From contig CM049306.1 of assembly GCA_026874595.1 (NCBI GenBank), positions 2,308,019 through 2,372,018 of the forward strand: DNA of 64,000 bases, written 5' to 3'. The notes under the pieces are model-generated. The model worked only from the letters and a program-made list of their open reading frames with translations. It ran no database searches and was not told the origin of the DNA. Shown piece by piece: positions 14,001 through 29,000 of the stretch. A program made the translations under genes and the position numbers. How positions within the stretch are numbered: the stretch's first letter is position 1; each line of letters begins with the position of its first letter. This DNA comes from Sipunculus nudus (Eukaryota > Annelida > Sipuncula > Golfingiida > Sipunculidae).

Positions 14001-17000
14001 ACAGAGAGGAAGTTAATTAAATACAGAGAGAACAATGTATTACTTTTACCCAAATTCATCTATTGTGGAGTTCATTGAATACATAGAGAACAATGTATTA
14101 CTTTAATCTTCCTAAATCTGTTGTGGAGTTAATTGAATATAAAGAGAACAATGTATTACTTTTACCTTCCTTCAACTGTTGTGGAGTTAATTAAATACAG
14201 AGGGAGTTAATTAAATACAGAGAGGACAATGTATTTCTTTTACCTTCCTTCAACTGTTGTGGAGTTAATTAAATACAGAGGGAGTTAATTAAATACAGAG
14301 AGGACAATGTATTACTTTTACCTTCCTTCAACTGTTGTGGAGTTAATTAAATACAGAGGGAGTTAATTAAATACAGAGAGGACAATGTATTACTTTTACC
14401 TTCCTTCAACTGTTGTGGAGTTAATTAAAGACAGAGGGAGTTAATTAAATACAGAGGGAGTTAATTAAATACAGAGAGGACAATGTATTACTTTTACCTT
14501 CCTTCAACTGTTGTGGAGTTAATTAAATACAGAGGGAGTTAATTAAATACAGAGAGGACAATGTATTACTTTTACCTTCCTTCAACTGTTGTGGAGTTCA
14601 CTTAATACAAAGGGAGTTAATTAAATACAGAGGGAGTTAATTAAATACAGAGAGGACAATGTATTACTTTTACCTTCCTTCAACTGTTGTGGAGTTAATT
14701 AAATACAGAGGGAGTTAATTAAATACAGAGAGAACAATGTATTACTTTACCTTCCTTCAACTGTTGTGGAGTTCATTGAATACATAGAGAACAATGTATT
14801 ACTTTTATCTTCCTATATCTGTTGTGGAGTTAATTGAATATAAAGAGAACAATGTATTACTTTTACCCTAATTCATCTATTGTGGAGCTTACTGAACACA
14901 GAGAGAACAATGTATTACTTTTACCCTAATTCATCTATTGTAGAGCTTACTGAACACAGAGAGAACAATGTATTACTTTTACCCTCCTACATCTGTTGTG
15001 GAGTAAATTGAATATAAAGAGAACAATGTATTACTTTTACCCTAATTCATCTATTGTGGAGCTTACTGAACACAGAGAGAACAATGTATTACTTTTACCC
15101 TCCTACATCTGTTGTGGAGTTCATTGAATACAGAGAGAACAATGTATTACTTTTATCTTCCTAAATCTGTTGTGGAGTTAATTGAATATAAAGAGAACAA
15201 TGTATTACTTTTACCCTAATTCATCTATTGTGGAGCTTACTGAACACAGAGAGAACAATGTATTACTTTTACCCTAATTCATCTATTGTGGAGCTTACTG
15301 AACACAGAGAGAACAATGTATTACTTTTACCCTAATTCATCTATTGTGGAGCTTACTGAACACAGAGAGAACAATGTATTACTTTTACCCTTATTCATCT
15401 ATTGTGGAGCTTACTGAACACAGAGAGAACAATGTATTACTTTACCTTCCTTCAACTGTTGTGGAGTTCATTGAATACATAGAGAACAATGTATTACTTT
15501 TATCTTCCTAAATCTGTTGTGGAGTTAATTGAATATAAAGAGAACAATGTATTACTTTTACCCTAATTCATCTATTGTGGAGCTTACTGAACACAGAGAG
15601 AACAATGTATTACTTTTACCCTAATTCATCTATTGTGGAGCTTACTGAACACAGAGAGAACAATGTATTACTTTTACCCTCCTACATCTGTTGTGGAGTT
15701 CATTGAATACATCGAGAACAATGTATTACTTTTATCTTCCTAAATCTGTTGTGGAGTTAATTGAATATAAAGAGAACAATGTATTACTTTTACCCTAATT
15801 CATCTATTGTGGAGCTTACTGAACACAGAGAGAACAATGTATTACTTTTACCCTCCTACATCTGTTGTGGAGTTCATTGAATACATAGAGAACAATGTAT
15901 TACTTTTATCTTCCTAAATCTGTTGTGGAGTTAATTGAATATAAAGAGAACAATGTATTACTTTTACCTTCCTTCAACTGTTGTGGAGTTAATTAAATAC
16001 AGAGGGAGTTAATTAAATACAGAGAGGACAATGTATTACTTTTACCTTCCTTCAACTGTTGTGGGGTTAATTAAATACAGAGGGAGTTAATTAAATACAG
16101 AGAGAACAATGTATTACTTTTATCTTCCTAAATCTGTTGTGGAGTTAATTGAATATAAAGAGAACAATGTATTACTTTTACCCTAATTCATCTATTGTGG
16201 AGCTTACTGAACACAGAGAGAACAATGTATTACTTTTATCTTCCTAAATCTGTTGTGGAGTTAATTGAATATAAAGAGAACAATGTATCACTTTTACCTT
16301 CCTTCAACTGTTGTGGAGTTAATTAAATACAGAGGGAGTTAATTAATTACAGAGAGGACAATGTATTACTTTTACCTTCCTTCAACTGTTGTGGAGTTAA
16401 TTAAATACAGAGGGAGTTAATTAAATACATAGAGAACAATGTATTACTTTTATCTTCCTAAATCTGTTTTCGGAGTTAATTGAATATAAAGAGAACAATG
16501 TATTACTTTTACCTTCCTTCAACTGTTGTGGAGTTAATTAAATACAGAGGGAGTTAATTAAATACAGAGAGGACAATGTATTACTTTTACCTTCCTTCAA
16601 CTGTTGTGGAGTTAATTAAATACAGAGGGATTTAATTAAATACAGAGAGAACAATGTATTACTTTACCTTCCTTCAACTGTTGTGGAGTTCATTGAATAC
16701 ATAGAGAACAATGTATTACTTTTATCTTCCTAAATCTGTTGTGGAGTTAATTGAATATAAAGAGAACAATGTATTACTTTTACCCTCCTACATCTGTTGT
16801 GGAGTTAATTAAATACAAAGGGAGTTAATTAAATACAGAGAGGACAATGTATTACTTTTACCTTCCTTCAACTGTTGTGGAGTTAATTAAATACAGAGGG
16901 AGTTAATTAAATACAGAGAGGACAATGTATTACTTTACCTTCCTTCAACTGTTGTGGAGTTAATTAAATACAGAGGGAGTTAATTAAATACAGAGAGGAC

Positions 17001-20000
17001 AATGTATTACTTTTACCTTCCTTCAACTGTTGTGGAGTTAATTAAATACAGAGGGATTTAATTAAATACAGAGAGAACAATGTATTACTTTACCTTCCTT
17101 CAACTGTTGTGGAGTTCATTGAATACATAGAGAACAATGTATTACTTTTATCTTCCTACATCTGTTGTGGAGTTAATTGAATATAAAGAGAACAATGTAT
17201 TACTTTTACCTTCCTTCAACTGCTGTGGAGTTAATTAAATACAGAGGGAGTTAATTAAATACAGAGAGGACAATGTATTACTTTTACCTTCCTTCAACTG
17301 TTGTGGAGTTAATTAAATACAGAGGGAGTTAATTAAATACAGGGAGGACAATGTATTACTTTTACCTTCCTTCAACTGTTGTGGAGTTAATTAAATACAG
17401 AGGGAGTTAATTAAATACAGAGAGAACAATGTATTACTTTTATCTTCCTAAATCTGTTGTGGAGTTAATTGAATATAAAGAAAACAATGTATTACTTTTA
17501 CCCTCCTACATCTATTGTGAAGTTCATTGAATACATAGAGAACAATGTATTACTTTTATCTTCCTAAATCTGTTGTGGAGTTAATTGAATAATAAGAGAA
17601 CAATGTTTTACTTTTACCTTCCTTCAACTGTTGTGGAGTTAATTAAATACATAGAGAACAATGTATTACTTTTTCCTTCCTTCAACTGTTGTGGAGTTAA
17701 TTAAATACAGAGGGAGTTAATTAAATACAGAGAGAACAATGTATTAATTTTACCTTCCTTCAACTGTTGTGGAGTTAATTAAATACAGAGGGAGTTAATT
17801 AAATACAGGGAGGACAATGTATTACTTTTACCTTCCTTCAACTGTTGTGGAGTTAATTAAATACAGAGGGAGTTAATTAAATACTTCAACTGTTGTGGAG
17901 TTAATTAAATACAGAGGGAGTTAATTAAATACATAGAGAACAATGTATTACTTTTATCTTCCTAAATCTGTTGTGGAGTTAATTGAATATAAAGAGAACA
18001 ATGTATTACTTTTACCCTCCTACATCTATTGTGGAGTTCATTGAATACATAGAGAACAATGTTTTACTTTTACCTTCCTTCAACTGCTGTGGAGTTAATT
18101 AAATACAGAGGGAGTTAATTAAATACAGAGAGGACAATGTATTACTTTTACCTTCCTTCAACTGTTGTGGAGTTAATTAAATACAGAGGGAGTTAATTAA
18201 ATACAGAGAGAACAATGTATTACTTTTATCTTCCTAAAACTGTTGTGGAGTTAATTGAATATAAAGAGAACAATGTATTACTTTTACCCTCCTACATCTA
18301 TTGTGGAGTTCATTGAATACATAGAGAACAATGTATTACTTTTATCTTCCTAAATCTGTTGTGGAGTTAATTGAATATAAAGAGAACAATGTATTACTTT
18401 TACCTTCCTTCAACTGTTGTGGAGTTAATTAAATACAGAGAGGACAATGTATTACTTTTACCTTCCTTCAACTGTTGTGGAGTTAATTAAATACAGAGGG
18501 AGTTAATTAAATACAGAGAGAACAATGTATTACTTTTACCTTCCTTCAACTGTTGTGGAGTTAATTAAATACAGAGGGAGTTAATTAAATACAGAGAGGA
18601 CAATGTATTACTTTTACCTTCCTTCAACTGTTTTTGAGTTAATTAAATACAGAGGGAGTTAATTAAATACAGGGAGGACAATGTTTTACTTTTACCTTCC
18701 TTCAACTGTTGTGGAGTTAATTAAATACAGAGGGAGTTAATTAAATACAGAGAGAACAATGTATTACTTTTATCTTCCTAAACCTGTTGTGGAGTTAATT
18801 GAATATAAAGAGAACAATGTATTACTTTTACCCTCCTACATCTATTGTGGAGTTCATTGAATACATAGAGAACAATGTATTACTTTTATCTTCCTAAATC
18901 TGTTGTGGAGTTAATTGAATATAAAGAGAACAATGTATTACTTTTACCTTCCTTCAACTGTTGTGGAGTTAATTAAATACATAGAGAACAATGTTTTACT
19001 TTTACCTTCCTTCAACTGTTGTGGAGTTAATTAAATACAGAGGGAGTTAATTAAATACAGAGAGAACAATGTATTACTTTTACCTTCCTTCAACTGTTGT
19101 GGAGTTAATTAAATACAGAGGGAGTTAATTAAATACAGAAAGGACAATGTATTACTTTTACCTTCCTTCAACTGTTGTGGAGTTAATTAAATACAGAGGT
19201 AGTTAATTAAATACAGAGAGGACAATGTATTACTTTTACCTTCCTTCAACTGTTGTGGAGTTAATTAAATACAGAGGGAGTTAATTAAATACATAGAGAA
19301 CAATGTATTACTTTTATCTTCCTAAATCTGTTGTGGAGTTAATTGAATATAAAGAGAACAATGTATTACTTTTACCCTAATTCATCTATTGTGGAGCTTA
19401 CTGAACACAGAGAGAACAATGTATTACTTTTACCCTCCTACAACTGTTGTGGAGTTAATTGAATATAAAGAGAACAATGTATTACTTTTACCTTCCTTCA
19501 ACTGTTGTGGAGTTAATTAAATACAGAGGGAGTTAATTAAATACAGAGAGGACAATGTATTACTTTTACCTTCCTTCAACTGTTGTGGAGTTAATTAAAT
19601 ACAGAGGGAGTTAATTAAATACAGAGAGAACAATGTATTACTTTTATCTTCCTAAATCTGTTGTGGAGTTAATTGAATATAAAGAAAACAATGTATTACT
19701 TTTACCCTCCTACATCTGTTGTGGAGTTCATTGAATACATAGAGAACAATGTATTACTTTTATCTTCCTAAATCTGTTGTGGAGTTAATTGAATATAAAG
19801 AGAACAATGTATTACTTTTACCTTCCTTCAACTGTTGTGGAGTTCATTGAATACATAGAGAACAATGTATTACTTTTATCTTCCTAAATCTGTTGTGGAG
19901 TTAATTGAATATAAAGAGAACAATGTATTACTTTTACCCTAATTCATCTATTGTGGAGCTTACTGAACACAGAGAGAACAATGTATTACTTTTACCCTCC

Positions 20001-23000
20001 TACATCTGTTGTGGAGTTCATTGAATACATAGAGAACAATGTATTACTTTTATCTTCCTAAATCTGTTGTGGAGTTAATTGAATATAAAGAGAACAATGT
20101 ATTACTTTTACCCTAATTCATCTATTGTGGAGCTTACTGAACACAGAGAGAACAATGTATTACTTTTACCCTCCTACATCTATTGTGGAGTTCATTGAAT
20201 ACATAGAGAACAATGTATTACTTTTATCTTCCTAAATCTGTTGTGGAGTTAATTGAATATAAAGAGAACAATGTATTACTTTTACCTTCCTTCAACTGTT
20301 GTGGAGTTAATTAAATACAGAGGGAGTTATTAAATACAGAGAGGACAATGTATTACTTTTACCTTCCTTCAACTGTTGTGGAGTTAATTAAATACAGAGG
20401 GAGTTAATTAAATACAGAGAGAACAATGTATTACTTTACCTTCCTGGATCTGTTGTGGAGTTTTCCATGGAATAAACTGTGTGGTAGCAAACTGAATAGC
20501 AAGACACTTTGGAGGCCAATAATCCAGGAAAGAAACCGGGAGGATGAATTTGTCTAGTACATCAGCGAGCTTGACCTTTCAATGACAGATTAACAAGGAA
20601 AAATACAAGACCAGAAACCTCAATCTTGTCTTTCTAATGTATGACACAGTCATCATTTTTTAACTATAATGCTCTTGCATGCATACTTTGAGTGCAAAAA
20701 TCAAGAAAATCAAGGTATAGTTGAAAGTTGGTTGATACACATGCAAACATTTTCACAAAAGCCACACTGATAAATTTTACTTTAATGACTTATGTTTAAA
20801 ACAAGAAGAAAGTTGTGAAATGTGTGGATTTGAAACTAAAAATATTAAACATTTAATTAGTGAGACCTTGTGTGATTTAGAGGCTGTAGCTTTCCTGTTC
20901 TCAAATTAAACCTGTCTTTTTAGAGTTCAGAGACCCTCAGTTTACCTCTCTGTTTGTCCACTGTGTCTCTCCATATCGAGGAGTCACCAGCGGTATAAAA
21001 ACCTCACACTGGCTGACAGCATCATTCAAAGCATCCTGCCAGTCAACTCCAGTTTTGATCTCATGTACATCCTGAAAATGATACAATTTTCATCATCCAA
21101 GCGGTCAAAAAGACAGGTGGTAAAGAGAATACAGTCAGGTACTAAAAACGATAAAGTAAACTGTCAGAATACAAAGCAAGACAAGATAATGTGTGAAAGA
21201 AACTGTTAACACTGTACACCGACATCAAACATCTACACAATGTGATGCTGTGACTCTGTGTAAAACATCTACACAATGTGACTCTCTTAAAATATCTACA
21301 CAATGGGACTCTGTGAAAAACATCTACACAATGTGACTCTGTGAAAAACATATACACAATGTGACTGTGAAAAACATCCACAAAATGTGATTCTGTAAAA
21401 AACATCCACACAATGTGACTCTGTGAGAAACATCCACACAATGTGACTCTGTGACATATGTCTACACAATGTGACTCTGTAAAAAACATCTACACAATGT
21501 GACTATGAAAAACATCAACAAAATGTGATTCTGTAAAAAACATCTCCACAATGTGACTCTGTAACAACTGTCAACACAATGTGACTCTGTCACAAATGTC
21601 TACACAATGTGACTCTGTAAAAACATCTACACAATGTGACACTGGCCAGCACCTGGTAGTGTGACAGCTGGCATTACTCTGTATTCACAGTGCAGTTGGT
21701 ACAGGTTGAGTGACTTATTAGTTTACGTGACTATATTTCCATGTGACTCAATAGTCAGTGTGACCTTATGGTTAGTGAAACTATAATTTGTATCACTGGA
21801 TGGTGTCACCATATAATTTTTGTGACCTTACAAATGTTATGACTCCAACATTTGTGTGACCTTACAGTTAGTGTAACTCTATAATTTTTATCACCTGTTG
21901 GTGTGACGTTGTAATTTTTGTGACTTAACAAATACTGTGACTCCATAGTTTATGTGAGCCTATTGTTTGGGTGACGCTAGACTTGGTGTGACAATAGTTT
22001 GCACTATTCTACAACTGATGTGATTTGTGGTTTATATGGTTTGTGTGGTTTATATGGTTCCTGGGCCCATGCGCTTTATATAATACTTTGCCTAAAACAA
22101 AAGTCCAGCCAGAATGGTAAAAGACAATTTTAAATGTCAAAATTCTTGGCAACTGAATATTGAATGTCTTTGCCCAATATCAAAGTAAATCAGTGCAAAA
22201 TTTACAAAAAAAATTGTGCTCTGTTAACCTTGTTAATGTCTGTCTTCCATTATGGCACAAAGCCAGTGTTGGGCCACTGTATGCTGTCTATAAATACACT
22301 GCAAATGGAACACATGAGCATGTCAGTTGTGCTGTAAAATGTGTGTCATGCTGTAAAATAGATTGGCTTAATCATGGCTAAGAAATGTTTTGAAGGAGAG
22401 CGAGCCCTGGGTTTGTGTGACTGTAGTCTGTGTGACTCTTAAGGGTGGTGTTCTCCATTTTAGTAACTCTACAGAGTTGGGATTACTAACCAAAAACACA
22501 CTGAACGCCAAGTCCATCAGCTCTCGTTTGAGTGACAAAGCGTGATGAGCTGCCTCAGCACGGACATAACTGATTAGGATTTGTTTACTGTGACCACTGC
22601 TGTGCACACTCGCAGGTCCATGTCGCTCCTGGTCTTTACTGGACCTGAAGGTGATCTGCTTGGCCATGCTATATCTACAAGAATAAATGTCATACATTCA
22701 GGTGATTTGCTTGGCCATGCTTTATCTACAAGAATTAATGTCATCCATTCAGGTGATCTGCTTGGCCATGCTATATCTACAAGAATTAATGTCATCCATT
22801 CAGGTGATCTGCTTGGCCATGCTATATCTATAAGAATTAATGTCAAACATTAATGTGATCTGCTTGGCCATTCTGTATCTACAAGAATTAATGTCATACA
22901 TTAAGGTGATCTGCTTGGCCATGCTGTATCAACAAGAATTAATGTCATCCATTCAGGTGATCTGTTTGGCCATGCTATATCTTCAAGAATTAATGTCATA

Positions 23001-26000
23001 CATTCAGGTGTTCTGCTTGGCCATGCTAGATCTACAAGAATTAATGTCATATATTCAGGTGATCTGCTTGGCCATTCTGTATCTACAAGAATTAATGTCA
23101 TACATTAAGGTGATCTGCTTGGCCATGCTGTATCAACAAGAATTAATGTCATCCATTCAGGTGATCTGCTTGGCCATGCTATATCTACTAGAATTAATGT
23201 CATACATTCAGGTGATCTGCTTGGCCATTCTGTATCTACAAGAATTAATGTCATACATTAAGGTGATCTTCTTGGCCATGCTGTATCAACAAGAATGAAT
23301 GTCATACATTCAAGCGATCTGCTTGGCCATGCTAGATCTACAAGAATTAATGTCATACATTCAGGTGATCTGCTTGGCCATGCTGTATCTACAAGAATAA
23401 ATGTCATCCATTCAGGTGATCTGCTTGGCCATGCTAAATCTTCAAGAATAAATGCCATACATACAGGTGATCTTCTTGGCCATGTTATATCTACAAAAAT
23501 TTATGGCATACATTAAGGTGATCTGCTTGGCCATGTTATATCTACAAAAATTTATGTCATACATTCAGGTGATCTGCTTGGCCATGCTATATCTACAAGG
23601 ATTAATGTCGTACATTCAGGTGATCTGCTTGGCCATGCTATATCTACAAGAATTAATGTACCAAAATCTGGTAATTTTTTGTACATAATTTAGGTACACA
23701 TGTTCTTAGTGCACAGGACAGGTACACACCTTAGTTGGTCACAAGTAGTTCGTAAATACCTTTGTGGTACAGGACTAGTAAGTACAACCTTTGTGGTACA
23801 GGACTAGTTGGTAAATACCTTTGTGGTACAGGAGTAGTTGGTTCATACCTTTGTGGTACAGGACTAGTTGGTTCATACCTTTGCTGTACAGGACTGGTTG
23901 GTACACACCTTTGTGGTACAGGACTAGTTGGTACACATCATTGTGGTACAGGACTAGTTGGTACACATCATTGTGGTACAGGACTAGTTGGTACTTGCCA
24001 TTGTGGTACAGGAGTAGTTGGTTCATACCTTTGCTGTACAGGACTAGTTGGTACATACCTTTGTGGTACAGGACTAGTTGGTACACACCTTTGTGGTACA
24101 GGACTAGTTGGTACACATCATTGTGGTACAGGAGTAGTTGGTACTTGCCATTGTGGTACAGGAGTAGTTGGTACATACCTTTGTGGAACAGGAGTAGTTG
24201 GTTCATACCTTTGCGGTACAGGACTAGTTGGTACATACCTTTGTGGTACAGGACTAGTTGGTACACACCTTTGTGGTACAGGACTAGTTGGTACACATCA
24301 TTGTGGTACAGGACTAGTTGGTACTTGCCATTGTGGTACAGGAGTAGTTGGTTCATACCTTTGCTGTACAGGACTAGTTGGTACATACCTTTGTGGTACA
24401 GGACTAGTTGGTACACACCTTTGTGGTACAGGACTAGTTGGTACACATCATTGTGGTACAGGACTAGTTGGTACTTGCCATTGTGGTACAGGAGTAGTTG
24501 GTTCATACCTTTGCTGTACAGGACTAGTTGGTACATACCTTTGTGGTACAGGACTAGTTGGTACACACCTTTGTGGTACAGGACTAGTTGGTACACATCA
24601 TTGTGGTACAGGACTAGTTGGTACTTGCCATTGTGGTACAGGAGTAGTTGGTTCATACCTTTGCTGTACAGGACTAGTTAGTTCATACCTTTGTGGTACA
24701 GGACTGGTTGGTACACACCTTTGTGGTACAGGACTAGTTGGTACACATCATTGTGGTACAGGACTAGTTGGTACTTGCCATTGTGGTACAGGAGTAGTTG
24801 GTTCATAACTTTGCTGTACAGGACTAGTTGGTACATACCTTTGTGGTACAGGACTAGTTGGTACACACCTTTGTGGAACAGGACTAGCTGGTACACACCT
24901 TTGTGGTATAGGACTAGTTGGTACATACCTTTGTGGTACAGGAGTAGTTGGTTCATACCTTTGCGGTACAGGACTAGTTGGTACATACCTTTGTGGTACA
25001 GGACTAGTTGGTACTTCCCATTATGGTACAGGACCAGTTAGTATTCACCTTTGTGGTACAGGACTGGTTGGTACACACCTTTGTGGTACAGGACTAGATA
25101 GTACAAACCTTTGTGGTACAGGAGTAGTTGGTTCATACTTTTACGGTACAGGACTAGTTGGTACATACCTTTGTGGTACAGGACTAGTTAGTACTTCCCA
25201 TTATGGTACAGGACCAGTAAGTATTCACCTTTGTGGTACAGGACTAGTTGGTACACACCTTTTTGGTACAGGACTAGTTGGTACACACCTTTGTGGTACA
25301 GGACTAGTTGGTACCCACCTTTGTGGTACAGGACTAGTTGGTACATACCTTTGTGGTACAGGACTAGTTGGTACACACCTTTGTGGTACAGGACTAGTTG
25401 GTTCATACCTTTGAGGTACAGGACTAGTTGGTACACACCTTTGTGGTACAGGACTAGTTGGTACATACCTTTGTGGTACAGGACTAGTTCGTACACACTA
25501 TTGTGGTACAGGACTAGTTCGTACACACTATTGTGGTACAGGACTATTTGGTACATACCTTTGTGGTACAGGACTAGTTGGTACATACCTTTGTGGTACA
25601 GGACTAGTTGGTACATACCTTTGTGGTACAGGACTAGTTGGAACACACCTTTGTGGTACAGGACTAGTTGGTACATACCTTTGTGGTACAGGACTAGTTG
25701 GTACATACCTTTGTGGTACAGGACTAGTTGGTACATACCTTTGTGGTACAGGACTAGTTGGAACACACCTTTGTGGTACAGGACTAGTTGGTACATACCT
25801 TTGTGGTACAGGACTAGTTGGTAAATACCTTTGTGGTACAGGACTAGTTGGTACATACCTTTGTGGTACAGGACTAGTTGGTACATACCTTTGTGGTACA
25901 GGACTAGTTGGTACATACCTTTGTGGTACAGGACTAGTTGGTACCGGGCTCCACTCCTTTCTTATCCCTGGCAGAACCATAAGTCCACTGACGCTGTCCT

Positions 26001-29000
26001 GGGTAATGCTTATTAAAACAGATGATCCAATCATCAGATCCATAGCCGTCAGCTGATCCTCCTGACTACATGATACCGGCCAACCATTACGGTCCTTGAA
26101 GACATATGTACCAGCAACAGTCACCTGTAAATATACATCACAGTCACCTGTAAATATACATCACAGTCACCTGTAAATATACATCACAGTCACCTGTAAA
26201 TATACATCACAGTCACCTGTAAATATACATCACAGTCATCTGTAAATATACATCACAGTCATCTGTAAATATACATCACAGTCATCTGTAAATATACATC
26301 ACAGTCACCTGTAAATATACATCACAGTCACCTGTAAATATACATCACAGTGCCCAAAAATACTACCAACAGTCACCTGTATATTTACATCACAGTCATC
26401 TGTAAATATACATCATAGTCCACAAAAATACCACCAACAGTCACCTGTAAATATACATAACAGACAACTGTAAAAATACATCATAGTCCACAAAAATACC
26501 ACCAACAGTCACCTGTAAATACACATAACAGACAACTGTAAATATACATCATAGTACACAAAAATACCACCAACAGTCACCTGTATATTTACATCAAAGT
26601 CATCTGTAAATATACATCACTGCACACAACAAGTGACCCAGGGGTCATGACGCTAGCTGTCTAGGAAGACATTTACTAAAAGAATCTGAATGTCAAATTT
26701 TGTAGGGGGTATCCCAACTCAACTGAAGCATAGCTCACAGGATATGGGTTTAGTTTCCATGGAGATTTCTCATGGACCGCCCTGGATGTCAAGTTTGAAA
26801 TTCTGGTAAGATTTGTGCCCTGTTAACGGACTCACCCACATCTTTGAAGGTCTGAAAAAAAAAGAAAAAAATGTGTAAAAATTTTAAAAAATCCAGGTGG
26901 GGCCACCAGTCTGCAGGAACTGATGAAACACTCAATGGTGAATATGCATGCAAAGAATCATGGTGATCAATGCATTAGCTGTTCAGATACTGGAGCTATT
27001 GTATCAAACTTTTAATTATTTTAGGGGGGGGGGTACTTTTGAGCCCCATAGCTTGGAGGATATGGGTAACAGAGACCTAATTTCAGGTTTCCATGGATAT
27101 TTTTCATGGACCTCCCTGGATCTCAAGTGAGAAGTTTATAGGTCAAGCGGATATGATTTATACCTCATTAACGGATGGACAGACAGACAGACAGATGGAC
27201 GGATGATGGACAAAGGCTGATCAATATACCTCAGATTACTTTAAGTCTAAGATGTTTTTATATCTAAGATGTATACATTTGCAAAATTTCAGGTGAATAA
27301 CTCCAGACCCTGTTGAGATATGAGTGATTGTAACACTAGGCAGATGAACAGATGGACACCATGCAAAATGGTTGTAAGTTAGGCCACCAAATTTTTATAA
27401 GCTATAGAGATATGTAAGATCTATAATCATGCAAAATTTCAGGCTGAAACGTCAAAGCATTCCTGAGATATTGGCATGGATGTCTGCAGTGTAAACGTGA
27501 ATGTAAATGGTGCCACCTGCCACAAAATCAAGACAGCTATCAAAGATGTATACATATGCAATATTTTAGCCAGGTAAGTTCAACCACTGACGAGATATGA
27601 GTGATTTTATCCCTTGGCAGACAAACAAAAGGATGCTGTGCAAAAATGATTGCAGGTGGCACCACCAGTTTTTTTTGTATGATAAGGAGCTATGTGAGAT
27701 ATATACACATGCAAAATTTCAGATTGATTTGTCTTGCCAGTCCTGAGATAATAGCATGGATGTCCGCAGTGTAAATGTAAATGTAGGTGGCACCACCTGC
27801 CATAAAATTGAGTAAGCTGTCATGGATGTATAAACATGCAAAATTTTTAGGCAGTTAAGTCAAACAACTTCAGAGATATGAGTGATTTTATCTAACAAGA
27901 GACAAACAGAAGGACGCTGTGCATAAATAGTTGCAGGTGGCGCCACTAGTTTAATTTAAGTCTGATTGGTTGAACTAGTCCAAGGATATGGGGGTTATTG
28001 TGTGAAAACAGATGTACAGATGGACACACTGCAGAGAGGAAAGGTCAGAGGTTAAGCAAATTGGTTAGGTACCAATTTATATGTGACCAGATAATGGGGT
28101 CAAGTTCCAGAAAAACTGGTCAAGTAGTCTCAGAGGAGTTCTCCTGAAACAAGTGCAGTGGCAGAGACAGCTGTGGCGGAACCCAGTCAAAAACATAGTA
28201 TCCACAAAACTTTGTCTTGGCAGATCTATATAATTAATACAGAGTTGGGTTTTTTCTAGACCACGGTTTACCTGCTTCCATTTTGATTTGACTCTCCAAA
28301 TTCGGTAGACGTATCGGTGGTGTGCTCTTCTAGGACAAGTTTGTTTTATTTTGCTTATGCCATATTAAGCTGAATAATTAATAATTTTAATATTTCCCCA
28401 TTAGGTGCCCCTATTTCTTTTGTGCTGCAAGGTCCTCCACACCTATGATGCTTTTTCAGGAAGCGCCTCAGGGATTTTCACTGGCCTGTTGAGACTGTGG
28501 CCAGAGCACATGTCCTTCCCAAAAGGCACTTCCATGCAATACGTGGTCACGCGGGTCTACTATAATCCCCATTGACCTGCCATATCCATTGTAACGCCTC
28601 TGAAGGAATGTTCTCTCCCAAAAGGAAGTGAAGGTTTTTAACCAAAGACCACATGACTCCACTTTCAATGCGAGGGTTTTTCAGTTTGGTCAACTCTGGG
28701 CACCGAGTCCAGTGATGTGACCATTGTTTGACAAATTTTTTATGGGTTACAGGTATGTTGATTTTTATACATACAAAAATATCTTTCCATGATAACCATA
28801 GTTTCGGCCAAGTCATGTGTTTTATGAAGTTTATTTTTTTAAAAAGAAGCCCCACAACTTAATTATCATTCGGGTTTGGGTAGGGACTGGGGGTGGGGGG
28901 GGGGGGTCACATATATTTTTTAAGATCCGTTGTCTCTAGGGACGGTGAAACATTAAAAAATATCACCAGTACATTTGAAATATATAAACATTATTCTCTG

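Noticed and set aside
22840-23298. 152-codon plus-strand frame with hydrophobic ICLAMLYLQELMSYIQV repeats
   Set aside because: Antisense of the 51-bp acceptor array; the membrane-like look comes from repetition of one unit.
23762-24808. 348-codon plus-strand Cys/Gly-rich repeat frame
   Set aside because: It is the antisense side of the 30-bp exon 4 donor array. Several frames on both strands are open at once, which is expected from the unit length and not from coding selection.
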